A stretch of 64,000 nt of DNA from NCBI RefSeq assembly GCF_009932555.1, contig NZ_BLJO01000001.1, positions 1,453,258 through 1,517,257 on the forward strand, read 5' to 3'. This stretch comes from Steroidobacter agaridevorans. GTDB lineage: Bacteria > Pseudomonadota > Gammaproteobacteria > Steroidobacterales > Steroidobacteraceae. Positions 46,278 through 55,992 of the stretch are shown here, one piece after another (the first letter of the stretch is position 1; every line of letters begins with the position of its first letter). Both the position numbers and the translations under genes were made by a program. The notes beneath the pieces were generated by a model. That model searched no databases. It saw only the letters and a list, made by a program, of their open reading frames with translations, and had not been told where the DNA came from.

Positions 46278-46952
46278 TTACTGCACGCGACGCACGTCGG
46301 CCATCGAGATCGAGCCGAGCGTCGCAGTATTCAAAGAAAGATTGGTGCCGGTGGCATCGAGGCTGACGCTGGATACGCGGCCCGACATCAGCACCTCGAG
46401 CGAGCCTGTTTCGCCTTGCACGGTGGCCACGGCTTCGATGTCGTAGGTATCCGACTCAGCCTGGGTGCCGTCATTGCGCAAGCCGTCCCAGGTGAAGTTC
46501 TGCGCGCCTTCGGCGGTCTCGAGCTGGATCTCGCGGACCACCGCGCCAGTCGAGTCGGTGATGCGCAGCTGCAAGGAAGTCGTGCCGGGGGGAACGTCAA
46601 TCTGACCGGTGACGGAGCCGCCCTGCGTATGATCGAAGCTGTCGGCCGACGCGAGAATGTCGCGGCCGATCATGGTCGCGCCGTTCAATGTCTGCGTGGC
46701 ACGGAGCGACGACGCCAATGTTTCCAACGAAGCGCCCATGTCCTGCACGCCGGTCACGGTGCCGAAGGTAGCCAGCTGCGAAATGAACTCGGTGCCTTCC
46801 AGCGGCTTCAAGGGATCCTGATTCCGCAACTGCGCCGTCATCAGCGTCAGGAACGAGTCGATGCCGAGCGTTTGATCTTTCTTCGCCTGTGCCTCGGCAG
46901 CAGCCTGCGCTTGCGCGGCCCAGTTCTGGATCGGATCGGTGGCGATGGTCAT
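46278..46952 (-). CDS. flgD: Flagellar hook cap protein FlgD
   Basis: Hook-assembly scaffold (224 aa). The FlgD motif DSFLTLMTAQLRNQDPLKPL is at about 32-51, then LEGTEFISQLATFGTVTGVQ. The C-terminal half has the Ig-like FlgD domain (SLQLRITDSTGAVVREIQLE, FTWDGLRNDGTQAESDTYDI). The cap is lost from the finished flagellum. Confidence 0.97.
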   Translation of the reverse strand: MTIATDPIQNWAAQAQAAAEAQAKKDQTLGIDSFLTLMTAQLRNQDPLKPLEGTEFISQLATFGTVTGVQDMGASLETLASSLRATQTLNGATMIGRDILASADSFDHTQGGSVTGQIDVPPGTTSLQLRITDSTGAVVREIQLETAEGAQNFTWDGLRNDGTQAESDTYDIEAVATVQGETGSLEVLMSGRVSSVSLDATGTNLSLNTATLGSISMADVRRVQ

Positions 46953-46967
46953 ATCGAATACTCTCTA

Positions 46968-47381
46968 TTACGAGCCGAGCCGCAGCGTGGCCAGCATCAT
47001 TTCCTTGGCGGTATTCATCACTTCGACGTTGTTCTGATACGAGCGCGACGCCGAAATCATGTCGGTCATTTCCTCGACGGTGTTCACGTTGGGCGCGTAC
47101 ACATAGCCATTGGCGTCGGCGAGCGGATTGCCCGGCTCGTAGCGGGCGCTCGGCGCTTCCGGATTCTCGAAGATGCCTTTGACGGCGACGCCGGAGCTCT
47201 GCGCGTCTTTGCCGAGGCCGGTGCGAATGGCTTCGAACAGCGGATGCTTGGCCCGGTAAACCTGGTTCGGATCGCCGCTGACACTGTCGGCGTTCGCGAG
47301 GTTGCTGGCGGTGGTATTGAGGCGCACGGACTGCGCGCTCATGCCGGAGCCGGCGATGTTGAAAATATTGAAAGAGGACAT
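46968..47381 (-). CDS. flgC: Flagellar proximal rod protein FlgC
   Basis: Rod subunit of 137 aa. N-terminal MSSFNIFNIAGSGMSAQSVR, LNTTASNLANADSVSG; C-terminal PNVNTVEEMTDMISASRSYQ and NNVEVMNTAKEMMLATLRLG. Twenty-one-residue cores match the family at both ends. Immediately downstream of flgB (13 nt). Confidence 0.97.
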   Translation of the reverse strand: MSSFNIFNIAGSGMSAQSVRLNTTASNLANADSVSGDPNQVYRAKHPLFEAIRTGLGKDAQSSGVAVKGIFENPEAPSARYEPGNPLADANGYVYAPNVNTVEEMTDMISASRSYQNNVEVMNTAKEMMLATLRLGS

Positions 47382-47394
47382 GAATCGTTACCTC

Positions 47395-47802
47395 TTATTG
47401 GCCCGTGATTGCCGTCATCAGGCCGCGGAACTTCGAGTTGAGGAACTGCAGCGTCGCCTGATAGCGAACGGTGTTCTCGGCGAACGCGGCCTGCTCCAAT
47501 TGAGCGTCCACGGTGTTGCCATCGAGCGAGGGCGCGAGCGGCGTGCGGTATTTCAGTTCAGGCGCGGGCGCGCCGTTAACCATCTTGGGCCCGATGTGTC
47601 CCGCATTCGTCGTCTGCAGATGCACGCCCTGCTGCGCATTGCCGCTGGCCTGCGCCAGCGCGCTCTTGAAATCGATGTCACGAGCGCGATAGCCCGGCGT
47701 GTCGGCATTCGCAAGGTTTGCCGCGAGCAGTTCGGTACGCTGCGAGCGCAGCGTCAGCGCTTGCGCGTGCACTCCAAGATGTTTGTCGATTGCGCTCGTC
47801 AT
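47395..47802 (-). CDS. flgB: Flagellar proximal rod protein FlgB
   Basis: Rod subunit, 135 aa from the ATG at 47802 (the longer frame crosses the sigma-54 promoter at 47840-47855). Signatures: LTLRSQRTELLAANLANADT, PGYRARDIDFKSALAQ, and VRYQATLQFLNSKFRGLMTA at the end. First gene of the flgBCDEFGHIJKL operon. Confidence 0.96.
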   Translation of the reverse strand: MTSAIDKHLGVHAQALTLRSQRTELLAANLANADTPGYRARDIDFKSALAQASGNAQQGVHLQTTNAGHIGPKMVNGAPAPELKYRTPLAPSLDGNTVDAQLEQAAFAENTVRYQATLQFLNSKFRGLMTAITGQ

Positions 47803-47839
47803 AACTGCATCCGCCAGAAAACTGTCTGCGAAAGTAGTT

Positions 47840-47855
47840 AGCAAGGCGCGTGCCA
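47840..47855 (-). promoter_or_regulatory. Sigma-54 promoter of flgB operon
   Basis: Minus strand TGGCAC-GCGCC-TTGCT, a full match to the -24/-12 consensus. Predicted transcript start near 47829, about 27 nt before the flgB ATG. Confidence 0.92.
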
Positions 47856-48202
47856 CACCGGCGCGAGCCGCATGTTTCCTAGGGCTCTGAAGCGCTTCGG
47901 TCGTTAGCAAACAAAAATCTCGCGACGTGGGTCACATGCGAGGGCGGCAATGCTTTGCCGCTCGGCAGAGACGACGTCGGTGGCTGGCGCCGCCCGAGGT
48001 GACGTCCCTCCTTCCGGCACCGTGCTCCCCTACTGCCTTCGCTATCGCTCGGCCCGTTGGCGTCAGTGGTAACGGCGACCGTCGCTTCAGAGCGTCACCA
48101 ACCGTCCAGTCGGTTTGTGCGCGTTTCGTCGTCTGGCTGATTTGTTGCGTGCGTCACAGTTCGTACGATGAGGTGCGCGCGATCTGGGGTTTGCGCGATT
48201 TG

Positions 48203-48218
48203 TGGCATTTCACTTGCT
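48203..48218 (+). promoter_or_regulatory. Sigma-54 promoter of flgA
   Basis: TGGCAT-TTCAC-TTGCT with correct GG-N10-GC spacing. With the usual 12-nt distance, transcription would start near 48229, only about 8 nt before the flgA ATG. Confidence 0.85.
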
Positions 48219-48236
48219 TTGTTTCAGGCAGCGTCA

Positions 48237-48974
48237 ATGAGACGACTCTCGGCGGTTTCGATAGTGACCAGTCTTCGTTCCTATATATGTGTGTTGGCAA
48301 GCGCCCTCGCCGCGCTGGCGTTCTCGGCGAACGCGAGCGCCAACGTGCAACCGATCGAATCGATTCAGGCGGCGGCCGAACAATTCGTACGGGCTTCCCT
48401 GCCGGAAAAATCCGTCAAGCATTTCGTGACCGCGGGCAATCTCGACTCGCGACTGCGGCTCGATGAATGCGCCTCGCCGCTCGAGGCGTTCTCGCAGGGC
48501 ACGGGCATGAATACCGGCCGCATGACCATCGGCGTGCGCTGCCCGTCTGCAACGCCCTGGACGATCTATGTGCCGGTCACCGTCGAGGTTGAAGTGTCGG
48601 TGCTGGTGTTGCGCCGGCCGCTCGCCCGCCGTTCGCCGGTTGCGCTTACCGATGTCGAGCCGCAGGTCCGGCGGATGCCCGGACGGGCGTCTCTGTTTGT
48701 CAGTGACGCCGCCAGCCTGCAGGGCCATCGGTTGAAGCGCTCGCTGCCGGTCGGCACGGCGCTGACCGTCGAGATGCTCCAGCCGAACGTGTTGGTCCGC
48801 CGCGGTCAACAGGTCACGCTGATTGCCGCTAACAGTGGCGTGCAGATTCGCGCCCAGGGCCAGGCGCTCACCGAGGGCGCCGCCGACGAGCGCGTGCGGG
48901 TCCAGAATGTGAGCTCGCTCAAGGTTGTGGAAGGTGTGGTGGAAAGTGATGGAGTTGTCAGGGTCGGGTTATGA
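48237..48974 (+). CDS. flgA: Flagellar P-ring assembly chaperone FlgA
   Basis: Periplasmic chaperone (245 aa) for FlgI. ATG at 48237 opens a signal peptide (YICVLASALAALAFSANASA). The rest contains the FlgA/SAF C-terminal domain: RRSPVALTDVEPQVRRMPGR, LKRSLPVGTALTVEMLQPNV, LVRRGQQVTLIAANSGVQIR and QGQALTEGAADERVRVQNVS. Transcribed divergently from flgB. No strong ribosome site; the predicted leader is very short. Confidence 0.95.
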   Translation: MRRLSAVSIVTSLRSYICVLASALAALAFSANASANVQPIESIQAAAEQFVRASLPEKSVKHFVTAGNLDSRLRLDECASPLEAFSQGTGMNTGRMTIGVRCPSATPWTIYVPVTVEVEVSVLVLRRPLARRSPVALTDVEPQVRRMPGRASLFVSDAASLQGHRLKRSLPVGTALTVEMLQPNVLVRRGQQVTLIAANSGVQIRAQGQALTEGAADERVRVQNVSSLKVVEGVVESDGVVRVGL

Positions 48975-49002
48975 AAACCCGCGCGAAAACGCGGCAGTTT
49001 TC
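48973..49002 (+). terminator. Intrinsic terminator of flgA
   Basis: GAAAAC-C-CCGCG-like outer and inner arms around a CGAAAA loop, closed by CGCGG-CA-GTTTTC. The stem starts at the last base of the flgA stop codon region and ends in a T-rich arm. It insulates flgA from flgM. Confidence 0.6.
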
Positions 49003-49307
49003 TGACACTGGGGTTTTCCCTCTGTCGCCAAACGACGCCACAAGCGTCGGCCGCGCCGCGAATGTGCCGCGAGTCCCAGAAACTTCAGGTGGAGACGAGT
49101 TTTGCGTCTGTTGTGTCGCTTTGCAGGAGTGAGTGGAGCCAGGTCGATTTGACCTATTGTCACGCTGGTATTTCGCGGCTTGGGCGATTCCCCTAAGGCA
49201 GGTCTGAGGCCGCAGCCGATGAGGTTGCTAAAGTTCTCAGAATTGCGGCCGTTACCCCTTTCGAGCGGTGCGACGTTGGTGTCGTGGCCGCAACCGGAGA
49301 AAGGACC
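48975..49307. other. Non-coding gap between flgA and flgM (333 nt)
   Basis: Holds the flgA terminator at its start and the sigma-28 promoter of flgM at 49229-49255. Between them (about 49010-49220) I see no ORF with a ribosome site and no strong repeat. Confidence 0.6.
49229..49255 (+). promoter_or_regulatory. Sigma-28 (FliA) promoter of flgM
   Basis: TAAAGTTC-N11-GCCGTTAC: 7 of 8 in the -35 and 6 of 8 in the -10 element against TAAAGTTT-N11-GCCGATAA, with exact spacing. Start predicted about 45 nt before the flgM GTG. Confidence 0.88.
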
Positions 49308-49622
49308 GTGACTACCAAAATCACTGGCTATCAGAACACCCCTGTGCAGGTGGGCACCGATAAGTCGGTGACTCGCGCGAAGGATGGCGCAGCTGGCTCG
49401 GCCGAAGTGGCGAGCAAGCCGGCCAATCCCGTGCAGATCACTGATCAGGCCCGCAAGCTGGCGGCGCTGGAACAGACAGTGAATAGCGTGCCGGTGGTGA
49501 ACGAGGCGAAAGTCGCGCGCATCCGCCAGGCGATCGAAGACGGTAGTTACCAGGTGGTGCCGGAGCGCATCGCCGACAAGCTGCTCCGCATGGACCGCGA
49601 TCTGGGAGCTGCTGCTAAATAA
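49308..49622 (+). CDS. flgM: Anti-sigma-28 factor FlgM
   Basis: A 104-residue anti-sigma factor that holds FliA until the hook is finished and is then exported. The N-terminal half is disordered and Ala/Gly/Thr-rich. The conserved C-terminal half reads [20 protein letters not shown], then [19 protein letters not shown] start at 49308 with GGAGAAAGG just upstream. Followed by flgN after 13 nt; both are transcribed from the sigma-28 promoter upstream. Confidence 0.95.
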   Translation: MTTKITGYQNTPVQVGTDKSVTRAKDGAAGSAEVASKPANPVQITDQARKLAALEQTVNSVPVVNEAKVARIRQAIEDGSYQVVPERIADKLLRMDRDLGAAAK

Positions 49623-49635
49623 GGAGTGAGGTTTC

Positions 49636-50121
49636 GTGGATCCGGTTGTCTGTCGCGATACGCTCGACAAATTGATCACCGAAGAATCGGGCACGCTCGA
49701 CCAGCTGCATCAGCTGCTCGAGCGCGAGCACGAATATCTGGTCGCCAACGATGTGGATGCACTGGAGCGCGCAGGCAATGCGCGGCAGAACTGCATCGGC
49801 ACGTTGATGCGCATCGACGACGACCGCAAGGCGCTGTGCCGGGCACTGAATGTGTCGCCGGATCAGCAAGGCCTCGATCGCGTCCTGGCGTGGTGCGATC
49901 CTTCCAAACAATTGCGTCGGCGCTGGAAAGAATTGGGCGAGCGAGCCGATCGCTGCCGTGCCGCCAACGATCGCAATGGCGCATTGGTCACTGCGCGTAT
50001 GAGCCGCGTTCAAGGCATGTTGGACATCGTTACTGGCCGCGCCAATCAGCCAAAGACTTATGGCCGCCAGGGCGCATTCGAGAATCAGCCGCGCACGGGC
50101 CGCGTAATCATCTCCGTCTAA
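49636..50121 (+). CDS. flgN: Flagellar export chaperone FlgN
   Basis: A 161-residue coiled-coil chaperone for FlgK and FlgL. Pattern: LDKLITEESGTLDQLHQLLE, REHEYLVANDVDALERAGNA, RQNCIGTLMRI and a C-terminal GRQGAFENQPRTGRVIISV. GTG start at 49636 with AAGGAGTGAGG upstream. It ends 14 nt before a strong intrinsic terminator. Confidence 0.92.
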   Translation: MDPVVCRDTLDKLITEESGTLDQLHQLLEREHEYLVANDVDALERAGNARQNCIGTLMRIDDDRKALCRALNVSPDQQGLDRVLAWCDPSKQLRRRWKELGERADRCRAANDRNGALVTARMSRVQGMLDIVTGRANQPKTYGRQGAFENQPRTGRVIISV

Positions 50122-50134
50122 AGCGTTACCTTCA

Positions 50135-50161
50135 CGTGGCCGCCTCGGCGGCCACGTTTTT
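50135..50161 (+). terminator. Intrinsic terminator of flgMN
   Basis: CGTGGCCGCC-TC-GGCGGCCACG followed by TTTTT: a 10-bp perfect GC-rich stem and U-run on the plus strand. It lies directly against the stop codon of the convergent small gene. Confidence 0.95.
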
Positions 50162-50464
50162 CTATCCGTTGATGTGATTCAGATCGACGGCTCTTTCGGG
50201 AGCCGGCGGCGCATCGCCATTGGCGACGACATCGCCAAGTCGCATCAGGATGCTCGCAGTAAGCGCACTGCCCTCTTGTTTCAGCATGCGCGAAACCGCC
50301 AGGTTCAGCAGCGCATTCGCAATGTACTCACGTTGCGCCATCGGCACGTCACGCAGCGAGTTCTGAATCCGATGCATGACGGATTGCAGCTGCGCCACTT
50401 CCACGCCGCGATCGTCATCGGTCATCACACGAGTCAAACAACGGCGGGATACGACTGCGTTCAT
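50162..50464 (-). CDS. Small hypothetical protein downstream of flgMN
   Basis: A 100-residue helical, soluble protein with no motif I recognise (VEVAQLQSVMHRIQNSLRDV, ANALLNLAVSRMLKQEG). ATG at 50464; an internal ATG (MTDDDRG) at codon 14 is an alternative. Codon pattern and length look genuine. It converges on flgN across the terminator and follows a small membrane-protein gene by 17 nt, so those two may form an operon. Confidence 0.6.
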   Translation of the reverse strand: MNAVVSRRCLTRVMTDDDRGVEVAQLQSVMHRIQNSLRDVPMAQREYIANALLNLAVSRMLKQEGSALTASILMRLGDVVANGDAPPAPERAVDLNHING

Positions 50465-50481
50465 CACTTGGCTCCGTCGAC

Positions 50482-50676
50482 TCAGGACACGAAATGCAGC
50501 GCCTCGGCCCAGGCTCGCAAACCGACGATCGCGGCGAGCACGGCGCTGACAAGAGTTGGGAAGGTGGGGAGCGGCACGCGCAACCAGCGTTGCCGCGGCG
50601 ATGCTGAATAAGCGAGTGCGCCTGCCAGCAGCCAGGCGGCCAGAGCGAAGATCAGCAACCAAACATCTGTTGGCAC
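50482..50676 (-). CDS. Small two-helix membrane protein
   Basis: A 64-residue protein with two hydrophobic segments (VWLLIFALAAWLLAGALAYS; FPTLVSAVLAAIVGLRAWAE) separated by a basic loop. GTG start at 50676 with GAGG about 5 nt upstream. No family recognised. Probably co-transcribed with the following 100-residue gene. Confidence 0.5.
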   Translation of the reverse strand: MPTDVWLLIFALAAWLLAGALAYSASPRQRWLRVPLPTFPTLVSAVLAAIVGLRAWAEALHFVS

Positions 50677-50820
50677 GACTACCTCGACTACGCCGATGTT
50701 TTATTCGGCGGCGATGTGAGATAGCTGGCTGCGCCGCTGGAGGGGGAGGAAGCGGCGCTTGCTGGCGAGATCGCAAAGGTCTTCGACCTCGCGACCGATA
50801 GTGTCAGCAACAAGCTCACG

Positions 50821-50855
50821 GAGTCCCGCAGGACTCACGTGACCGGCACGGTCAC
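50821..50855. terminator. Tandem hairpins at the hemP stop codon
   Basis: Two short stems on the minus-strand RNA: GTGACC/GGTCAC overlapping the hemP TGA, then GAGTCC/GGACTC 3 nt further. No U-run follows, so terminator function is uncertain. Confidence 0.4.
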
Positions 50856-51052
50856 TTCGTGAGGATGAGCTTGTTACTGTGAGTCACACGCAAGCGGTAA
50901 TAACCGCCGCTGTGCTCGATCAGAATTTCCCGCGCCTTGCCGAAGAGCTCTTCGGAACGCAGTAAAGGAATCGCCGGCAAACGAGCAAGCTCGGTGGCCG
51001 GCGATCGAACCTCCGCTGGGCGGAGAGGGGTTTTGGGTTGTGGTTGCAGCAT
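50852..51052 (-). CDS. hemP: Hemin uptake protein HemP
   Basis: A 66-residue protein with the HemP C-terminus: SEELFGKAREILIEHSGG, then YYRLRVTHSNKLILTK. HemP proteins are short, iron-repressed and linked to haem uptake; in some bacteria they act as regulators of haem receptor genes. A Fur box lies 7-25 nt before the ATG, which has no obvious ribosome site. The gene stands downstream of the DUF6607 gene on the same strand. The N-terminal 30 residues are Pro/Arg-rich and variable. Confidence 0.88.
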   Translation of the reverse strand: MLQPQPKTPLRPAEVRSPATELARLPAIPLLRSEELFGKAREILIEHSGGYYRLRVTHSNKLILTK

Positions 51053-51058
51053 GGATGC

Positions 51059-51077
51059 AAATGATAATGACTCTCAC
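51059..51077. promoter_or_regulatory. Fur box upstream of hemP
   Basis: AAATGATAATGACTCTCAC: hexamers AATGAT/GATAAT followed by a degraded third arm. Immediately upstream of hemP, consistent with iron repression. Confidence 0.7.
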
Positions 51078-51145
51078 TAACAGTGCAAGGGTCTATTGGA
51101 CTTTTTTTGCTTCCTTCGGTTTTGTACCTATGCCGGACCGGGGAC

Positions 51146-52291
51146 TTAGGGCAAAGCGCCCATATCTTTCAATGCATTACGTATGACGGTCTGACTATCG
51201 GAGCTGGCCGCAGCGCCCTTCTCCGCAATCTCATCCGCCTGCGCGAAGAGCGGGTGGAACAGGCCGAGTTTGTCGACCGGCCCCTTCAATGTGACTTCGC
51301 CCTGCTTCACGAAGATCTGCGACCACTCGTCACGCACCTGGTCCCAGAATTGTTTGGTTCGATCGTAATAAGCATCGGCTTGCGCGAAATCAGCGTCGCG
51401 AATCCGCTCGTAACGAGCGACGCCGTATTCGCGCGCGACATACGGTTGCGATGGATCGACGGTCCGCGTCGACGTGAGCACCGTCTTCAGATTGTTTTCT
51501 TCCTGGATCCAACCGGTCGGCGAAATGGTGTGACGATTGGTGCCGACCAGCGCTTGATAGTCATCGCGCACGCTCCATTCGCGGCGTGGCAGCGGCCGCC
51601 AGGTTTCGCCGCTCAACCAGGTGGAGAAACTCGCGGAATGTTCCCAACGTCCGACGCTGGCGTAGCGCGGCGATTCGTCGACTTGATAAACCGTTTGCAG
51701 CCACGCGCCCTTGGATTCGGCGGCGCTGAGCTTGCGACGCTGCCAGCGGTCGCGACCGCGATACTCGACGATGTGCGTCGGCTCGTATTGCCAGTCCTGG
51801 CGCCAATGTTTGGTGACCATGGGCTCGCTGATCGAGCCATCCTTCTGCACGATGCGCATCTCGAGAATGTGCACCAGGCTGATGTTCTTGCCGTCGTCGC
51901 TGTCGACGTAGATCTTTTCCGTGCCCCACGATTGATAAGGCGCGTTCGGCTTGTCCTGCCGCTTGAAAGGCACGACTTCCAGGAAGTCGAACGTGACTCG
52001 AAACGTGCCGGCCATGGCGACGATGGCGCGACGATCGCGTTCCTGAGCCGAGATGCCGTCGGCGCGCAAATCTTTCCACGCTTTCGACGGTTCGAGATCG
52101 AGTGTGATCGGCGCGCCTTTGGTAGTACCACCGCGCGGCGCTGGCGCGCCCGCTTCCAAAGGCCACGAGAACGTGTAGCGCGCCGGCGCCGAAGTCTGTT
52201 GTGGTTTGCCTGAGTACTCGTCGGCGCCCGACGCCGCACTAACAAACAAAGTCGCCGCGAGCGCAACGACCCAACCTTCCAGTCTGATCAT
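51146..52291 (-). CDS. DUF6607 family secreted protein
   Basis: A 381-residue protein with a signal peptide (VVALAATLFVSAASGADEY). The body is rich in Trp and Tyr with a DUF6607-like pattern (GTFRVTFDFLEVVPF, YQSWGTEKIYVDSDDGKNIS, VTKHWRQDWQYEP, WLSGETWRPLPRREWSVRDD). The biochemical function of the family is not known. ATG at 52291 is favoured by AGGAG 7 nt upstream (an in-frame TTG two codons earlier exists). Its position just before hemP and a Fur box suggests a part in iron or haem metabolism, by association only. Confidence 0.82.
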   Translation of the reverse strand: MIRLEGWVVALAATLFVSAASGADEYSGKPQQTSAPARYTFSWPLEAGAPAPRGGTTKGAPITLDLEPSKAWKDLRADGISAQERDRRAIVAMAGTFRVTFDFLEVVPFKRQDKPNAPYQSWGTEKIYVDSDDGKNISLVHILEMRIVQKDGSISEPMVTKHWRQDWQYEPTHIVEYRGRDRWQRRKLSAAESKGAWLQTVYQVDESPRYASVGRWEHSASFSTWLSGETWRPLPRREWSVRDDYQALVGTNRHTISPTGWIQEENNLKTVLTSTRTVDPSQPYVAREYGVARYERIRDADFAQADAYYDRTKQFWDQVRDEWSQIFVKQGEVTLKGPVDKLGLFHPLFAQADEIAEKGAAASSDSQTVIRNALKDMGALP

Positions 52292-52379
52292 GATCAAACT
52301 CCTGAACGCTTCAGCTTGGATCCGACGTGGTCCTGGCGGTCCCGTCAGTGTAAGCGAGCTGGCGCTCAGGATTGCAGGG

Positions 52380-53765
<1,386 letters not shown>

Positions 53766-53888
53766 GTGTGACTCTCGCTCGATGCCAGGCTGCAAATACT
53801 AAACGCACCGACTGCATGGCGGTGTTGCGGGCGGACACATTAATCGATGTCTCAGGACAATTTCGAAATTTCTTGCTAGAGGCTTGCC

Positions 53889-53907
53889 AATGAGAATTAT
53901 TCTCATA
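53889..53907. promoter_or_regulatory. Fur box upstream of the PepSY/flavoreductase operon
   Basis: ATGAGAATTATTCTCAT is a perfect palindrome (53890-53906) closely matching the Fur consensus, 72 nt before the PepSY gene. Iron repression of the four-gene operon is expected. Confidence 0.9.
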
Positions 53908-53978
53908 TGATGCCGGTCATTCACCTTGCAATGAGTACGGTCCGCCAGTGATTTCCGCCGCGATCGAAGCGATTGTCC

Positions 53979-54632
53979 ATGGCTGAAGCCATCCGCGCCT
54001 CATCCGCTCGAGCGCAGAAGACCCGCGCGTTCTGGTTGAAGCACCTTCACCAGTGGCACTGGATGAGCGCCGCGATGTGCCTCATCGGCATGGTGTTGTT
54101 CAGCATCACCGGCTTCACGCTCAACCATGCGTCGTGGATCGGCGCGAAGCCGGAAGTGACGACACAGACTGCTCAACTCCCCGATTCATTGCTCGCGCAA
54201 TTGAAGAAGACGTGGGAGACGGACGCCGATGAGAAAGCGGCGCTGCCGGCGCCAGTGGCCGATTGGCTCGGCGAAACCTTGTCGGTGCGAGCCGCCGATC
54301 GCGAGACCGAATGGTCCGACGATGAAATCTACGTGTCCCTGCCCCGCCCCGGCGGCGACGCCTGGCTGACCGTGAATCTGGAGGACGGCGAGGTCACGCA
54401 CGAACTCACCGATCGCGGCTGGCTGTCGTACTTCAACGATCTGCACAAGGGCCGCAACGCGGGCGCTGCGTGGAGTTTGTTCATCGATGTGTTCGCATTC
54501 GCGGCGCTGGTGTTCGCAATCACCGGGCTGCTGCTTCTGAAAATGCACGCGGGCAATCGTCCGGGCACCTGGCCAATGGTGGGCCTAGGATTGGTGCTGC
54601 CGCTGCTGCTGGCGATTTTGTTCATCCATTGA
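53979..54632 (+). CDS. PepSY-associated TM helix protein
   Basis: An inner-membrane protein of 217 aa. First helix near 28-48 (MSAAMCLIGMVLFSITGFTL), a periplasmic PepSY-like region (VTTQTAQLPDSLLAQLKKTW, DAWLTVNLEDGEVTHELTDR), then WLSYFNDLHKGRNAGAAWSL and two C-terminal helices. The histidine-bearing LHKGRN motif is typical of PepSY_TM reductase-type proteins, which bind haem in the membrane. First gene of a Fur-box operon with DUF2271, DUF4198 and a flavoreductase. ATG at 53979. Confidence 0.9.
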   Translation: MAEAIRASSARAQKTRAFWLKHLHQWHWMSAAMCLIGMVLFSITGFTLNHASWIGAKPEVTTQTAQLPDSLLAQLKKTWETDADEKAALPAPVADWLGETLSVRAADRETEWSDDEIYVSLPRPGGDAWLTVNLEDGEVTHELTDRGWLSYFNDLHKGRNAGAAWSLFIDVFAFAALVFAITGLLLLKMHAGNRPGTWPMVGLGLVLPLLLAILFIH

Positions 54633-54640
54633 GGTGGGTC

Positions 54641-55162
54641 ATGAGAAGAATCACAAAGCTGGCAGGCGCCATGCTGCTGATGGGAGCGAGCGCCGCATCG
54701 TCCGGCGCCGAATTGAATCTGAAGCTGGAAATTCCGCGGCTCGACGTGGCCGAATATCATCGCCCCTATGTCGCGGTGTGGGTCGAGAACCAGGATCAAA
54801 GCACGGCCGCGCAACTCGCCGTCTGGTATCAAACCGATTCGAAGAAAGAAGACGGCACGCAGTGGCTGAAAGACCTGCGCCAGTGGTGGCGACGTGGCGG
54901 CCGCGAGTTACAGATGCCCGTCGACGGCGTGACCGGTGCGACGCGTCCGGTCGGCGCGCACGTGCTGACCTACAAGGGCAGTGACAAACAGCTCGCCACT
55001 CTCGCGCCCGGCAAATACAACGTCGTGGTCGAAGCAACGCGTGAAGTCGGCGGACGCGAGCTGCTCCGCTTGCCGTTCGAATGGCCCGGCACCCAGAAAC
55101 AAACGGCGACGGCTCAAGGCAAGACCGAGCTCGGCGCCATCACCCTCAACGTCACTCCTTAA
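54641..55162 (+). CDS. DUF2271 periplasmic protein
   Basis: A 173-residue secreted protein. Signal peptide ends near ASSGAE; the mature part is beta-rich: [71 protein letters not shown]. The DUF2271 family occurs beside PepSY proteins and may have a periplasmic flavin- or substrate-binding role; the DGVTGATRP segment resembles an FMN-attachment motif (D-G-V-T-G-A-T). ATG at 54641 with GAGGTGGG upstream. Confidence 0.88.
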   Translation: MRRITKLAGAMLLMGASAASSGAELNLKLEIPRLDVAEYHRPYVAVWVENQDQSTAAQLAVWYQTDSKKEDGTQWLKDLRQWWRRGGRELQMPVDGVTGATRPVGAHVLTYKGSDKQLATLAPGKYNVVVEATREVGGRELLRLPFEWPGTQKQTATAQGKTELGAITLNVTP

Positions 55163-55178
55163 CTTGGCGAGGAAAACC

Positions 55179-55985
55179 ATGAAAACCGCACTTCGCGCCT
55201 TCGCTGTTTCCGCTGCCCTGCTCGCGCCGTTCGCGAGCCATGCGCACAAGATGTGGCTGCTGCCCTCCGCCACCGTCTCGACCGTCGATCAATGGATCAC
55301 GGTCGACGCGGCCGTCTCGAATGATTTGTTCTACTTCAACCATGTCCCGCTGCGCCTGGACTCACTGGCGATCACCGCGCCGGACGGCTCGAAAGTGAAT
55401 GCGGAGAATCCGTTCACGGGCAAATATCGCAGCGTGTTCGACGTGCAGCTGAAGCAGAACGGCACGTACAAAGTGGCGCTCGTCAACAATGGGCTGTTCG
55501 CCAGCTACGAACAGAACGGTCAGCGCAAGCGCTGGCGGGGTAACGCCGAGAAGTTCGCCAAGGAAGTCCCCGCCGATGCGAACAACCTGCAGGTCAGCGA
55601 ATCGTTCGGCCGCGTCGAAACGTTCGTCACTGCCGGCAAGCCGACCGAGACCGCGTTGAAGCCGGCCAACATCGGGCTCGAGCTCATTCCGCTCACGCAT
55701 CCGAACGATCTGTACGCCGGTGAAGCGTCGAAGTTCCGGTTCCTGATCGATGGCAAGCCCGCTGCCAATCTCGACGTGGTCGTGCAGCCTGGCGGCACGC
55801 GCTATCGCAACGAGCAGGAAGAGCAGAAGCTCAAGACCGATGCGAACGGCGAGCTGAGCGTCAACTGGCCCGTGCCCGGCATGTATTGGCTCGAAACCGG
55901 CACGGAAGATCAGAAGACGTCGCTGAAGCAGGCCAAGCAGCGCCGGCTGAGCTACGTCGCGACGTTCGAAGTGTTGCCGCAGTAA
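55179..55985 (+). CDS. DUF4198 periplasmic protein
   Basis: A 268-residue secreted protein with a signal peptide ([14 protein letters not shown]) and the DUF4198 pattern: [40 protein letters not shown], a central [20 protein letters not shown] and a transthyretin-like C-terminal domain ([40 protein letters not shown]). Relatives occur with nickel or iron transport genes, hinting at metal-complex binding. Ribosome site GCGAGGA before the ATG. Confidence 0.9.
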   Translation: MKTALRAFAVSAALLAPFASHAHKMWLLPSATVSTVDQWITVDAAVSNDLFYFNHVPLRLDSLAITAPDGSKVNAENPFTGKYRSVFDVQLKQNGTYKVALVNNGLFASYEQNGQRKRWRGNAEKFAKEVPADANNLQVSESFGRVETFVTAGKPTETALKPANIGLELIPLTHPNDLYAGEASKFRFLIDGKPAANLDVVVQPGGTRYRNEQEEQKLKTDANGELSVNWPVPGMYWLETGTEDQKTSLKQAKQRRLSYVATFEVLPQ

Positions 55986-55992
55986 GGCGGCA

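Larger units (their letters stand above)
47803..48236. other. Divergent flgB/flgA promoter region (434 nt, non-coding)
   Basis: Contains two consensus sigma-54 promoters, one for each direction (47840-47855 minus, 48203-48218 plus), about 350 nt apart. Activator (FleQ or FleR-like) sites would be expected between them. I see a short hairpin at about 47944-47959 (CGGCAA/TTGCCG) but no gene. Confidence 0.7.

Noticed and set aside
47803-47910. Extended N-terminus of FlgB
   Set aside because: Crosses the sigma-54 promoter at 47840-47855; FlgB homologues start near 47802.
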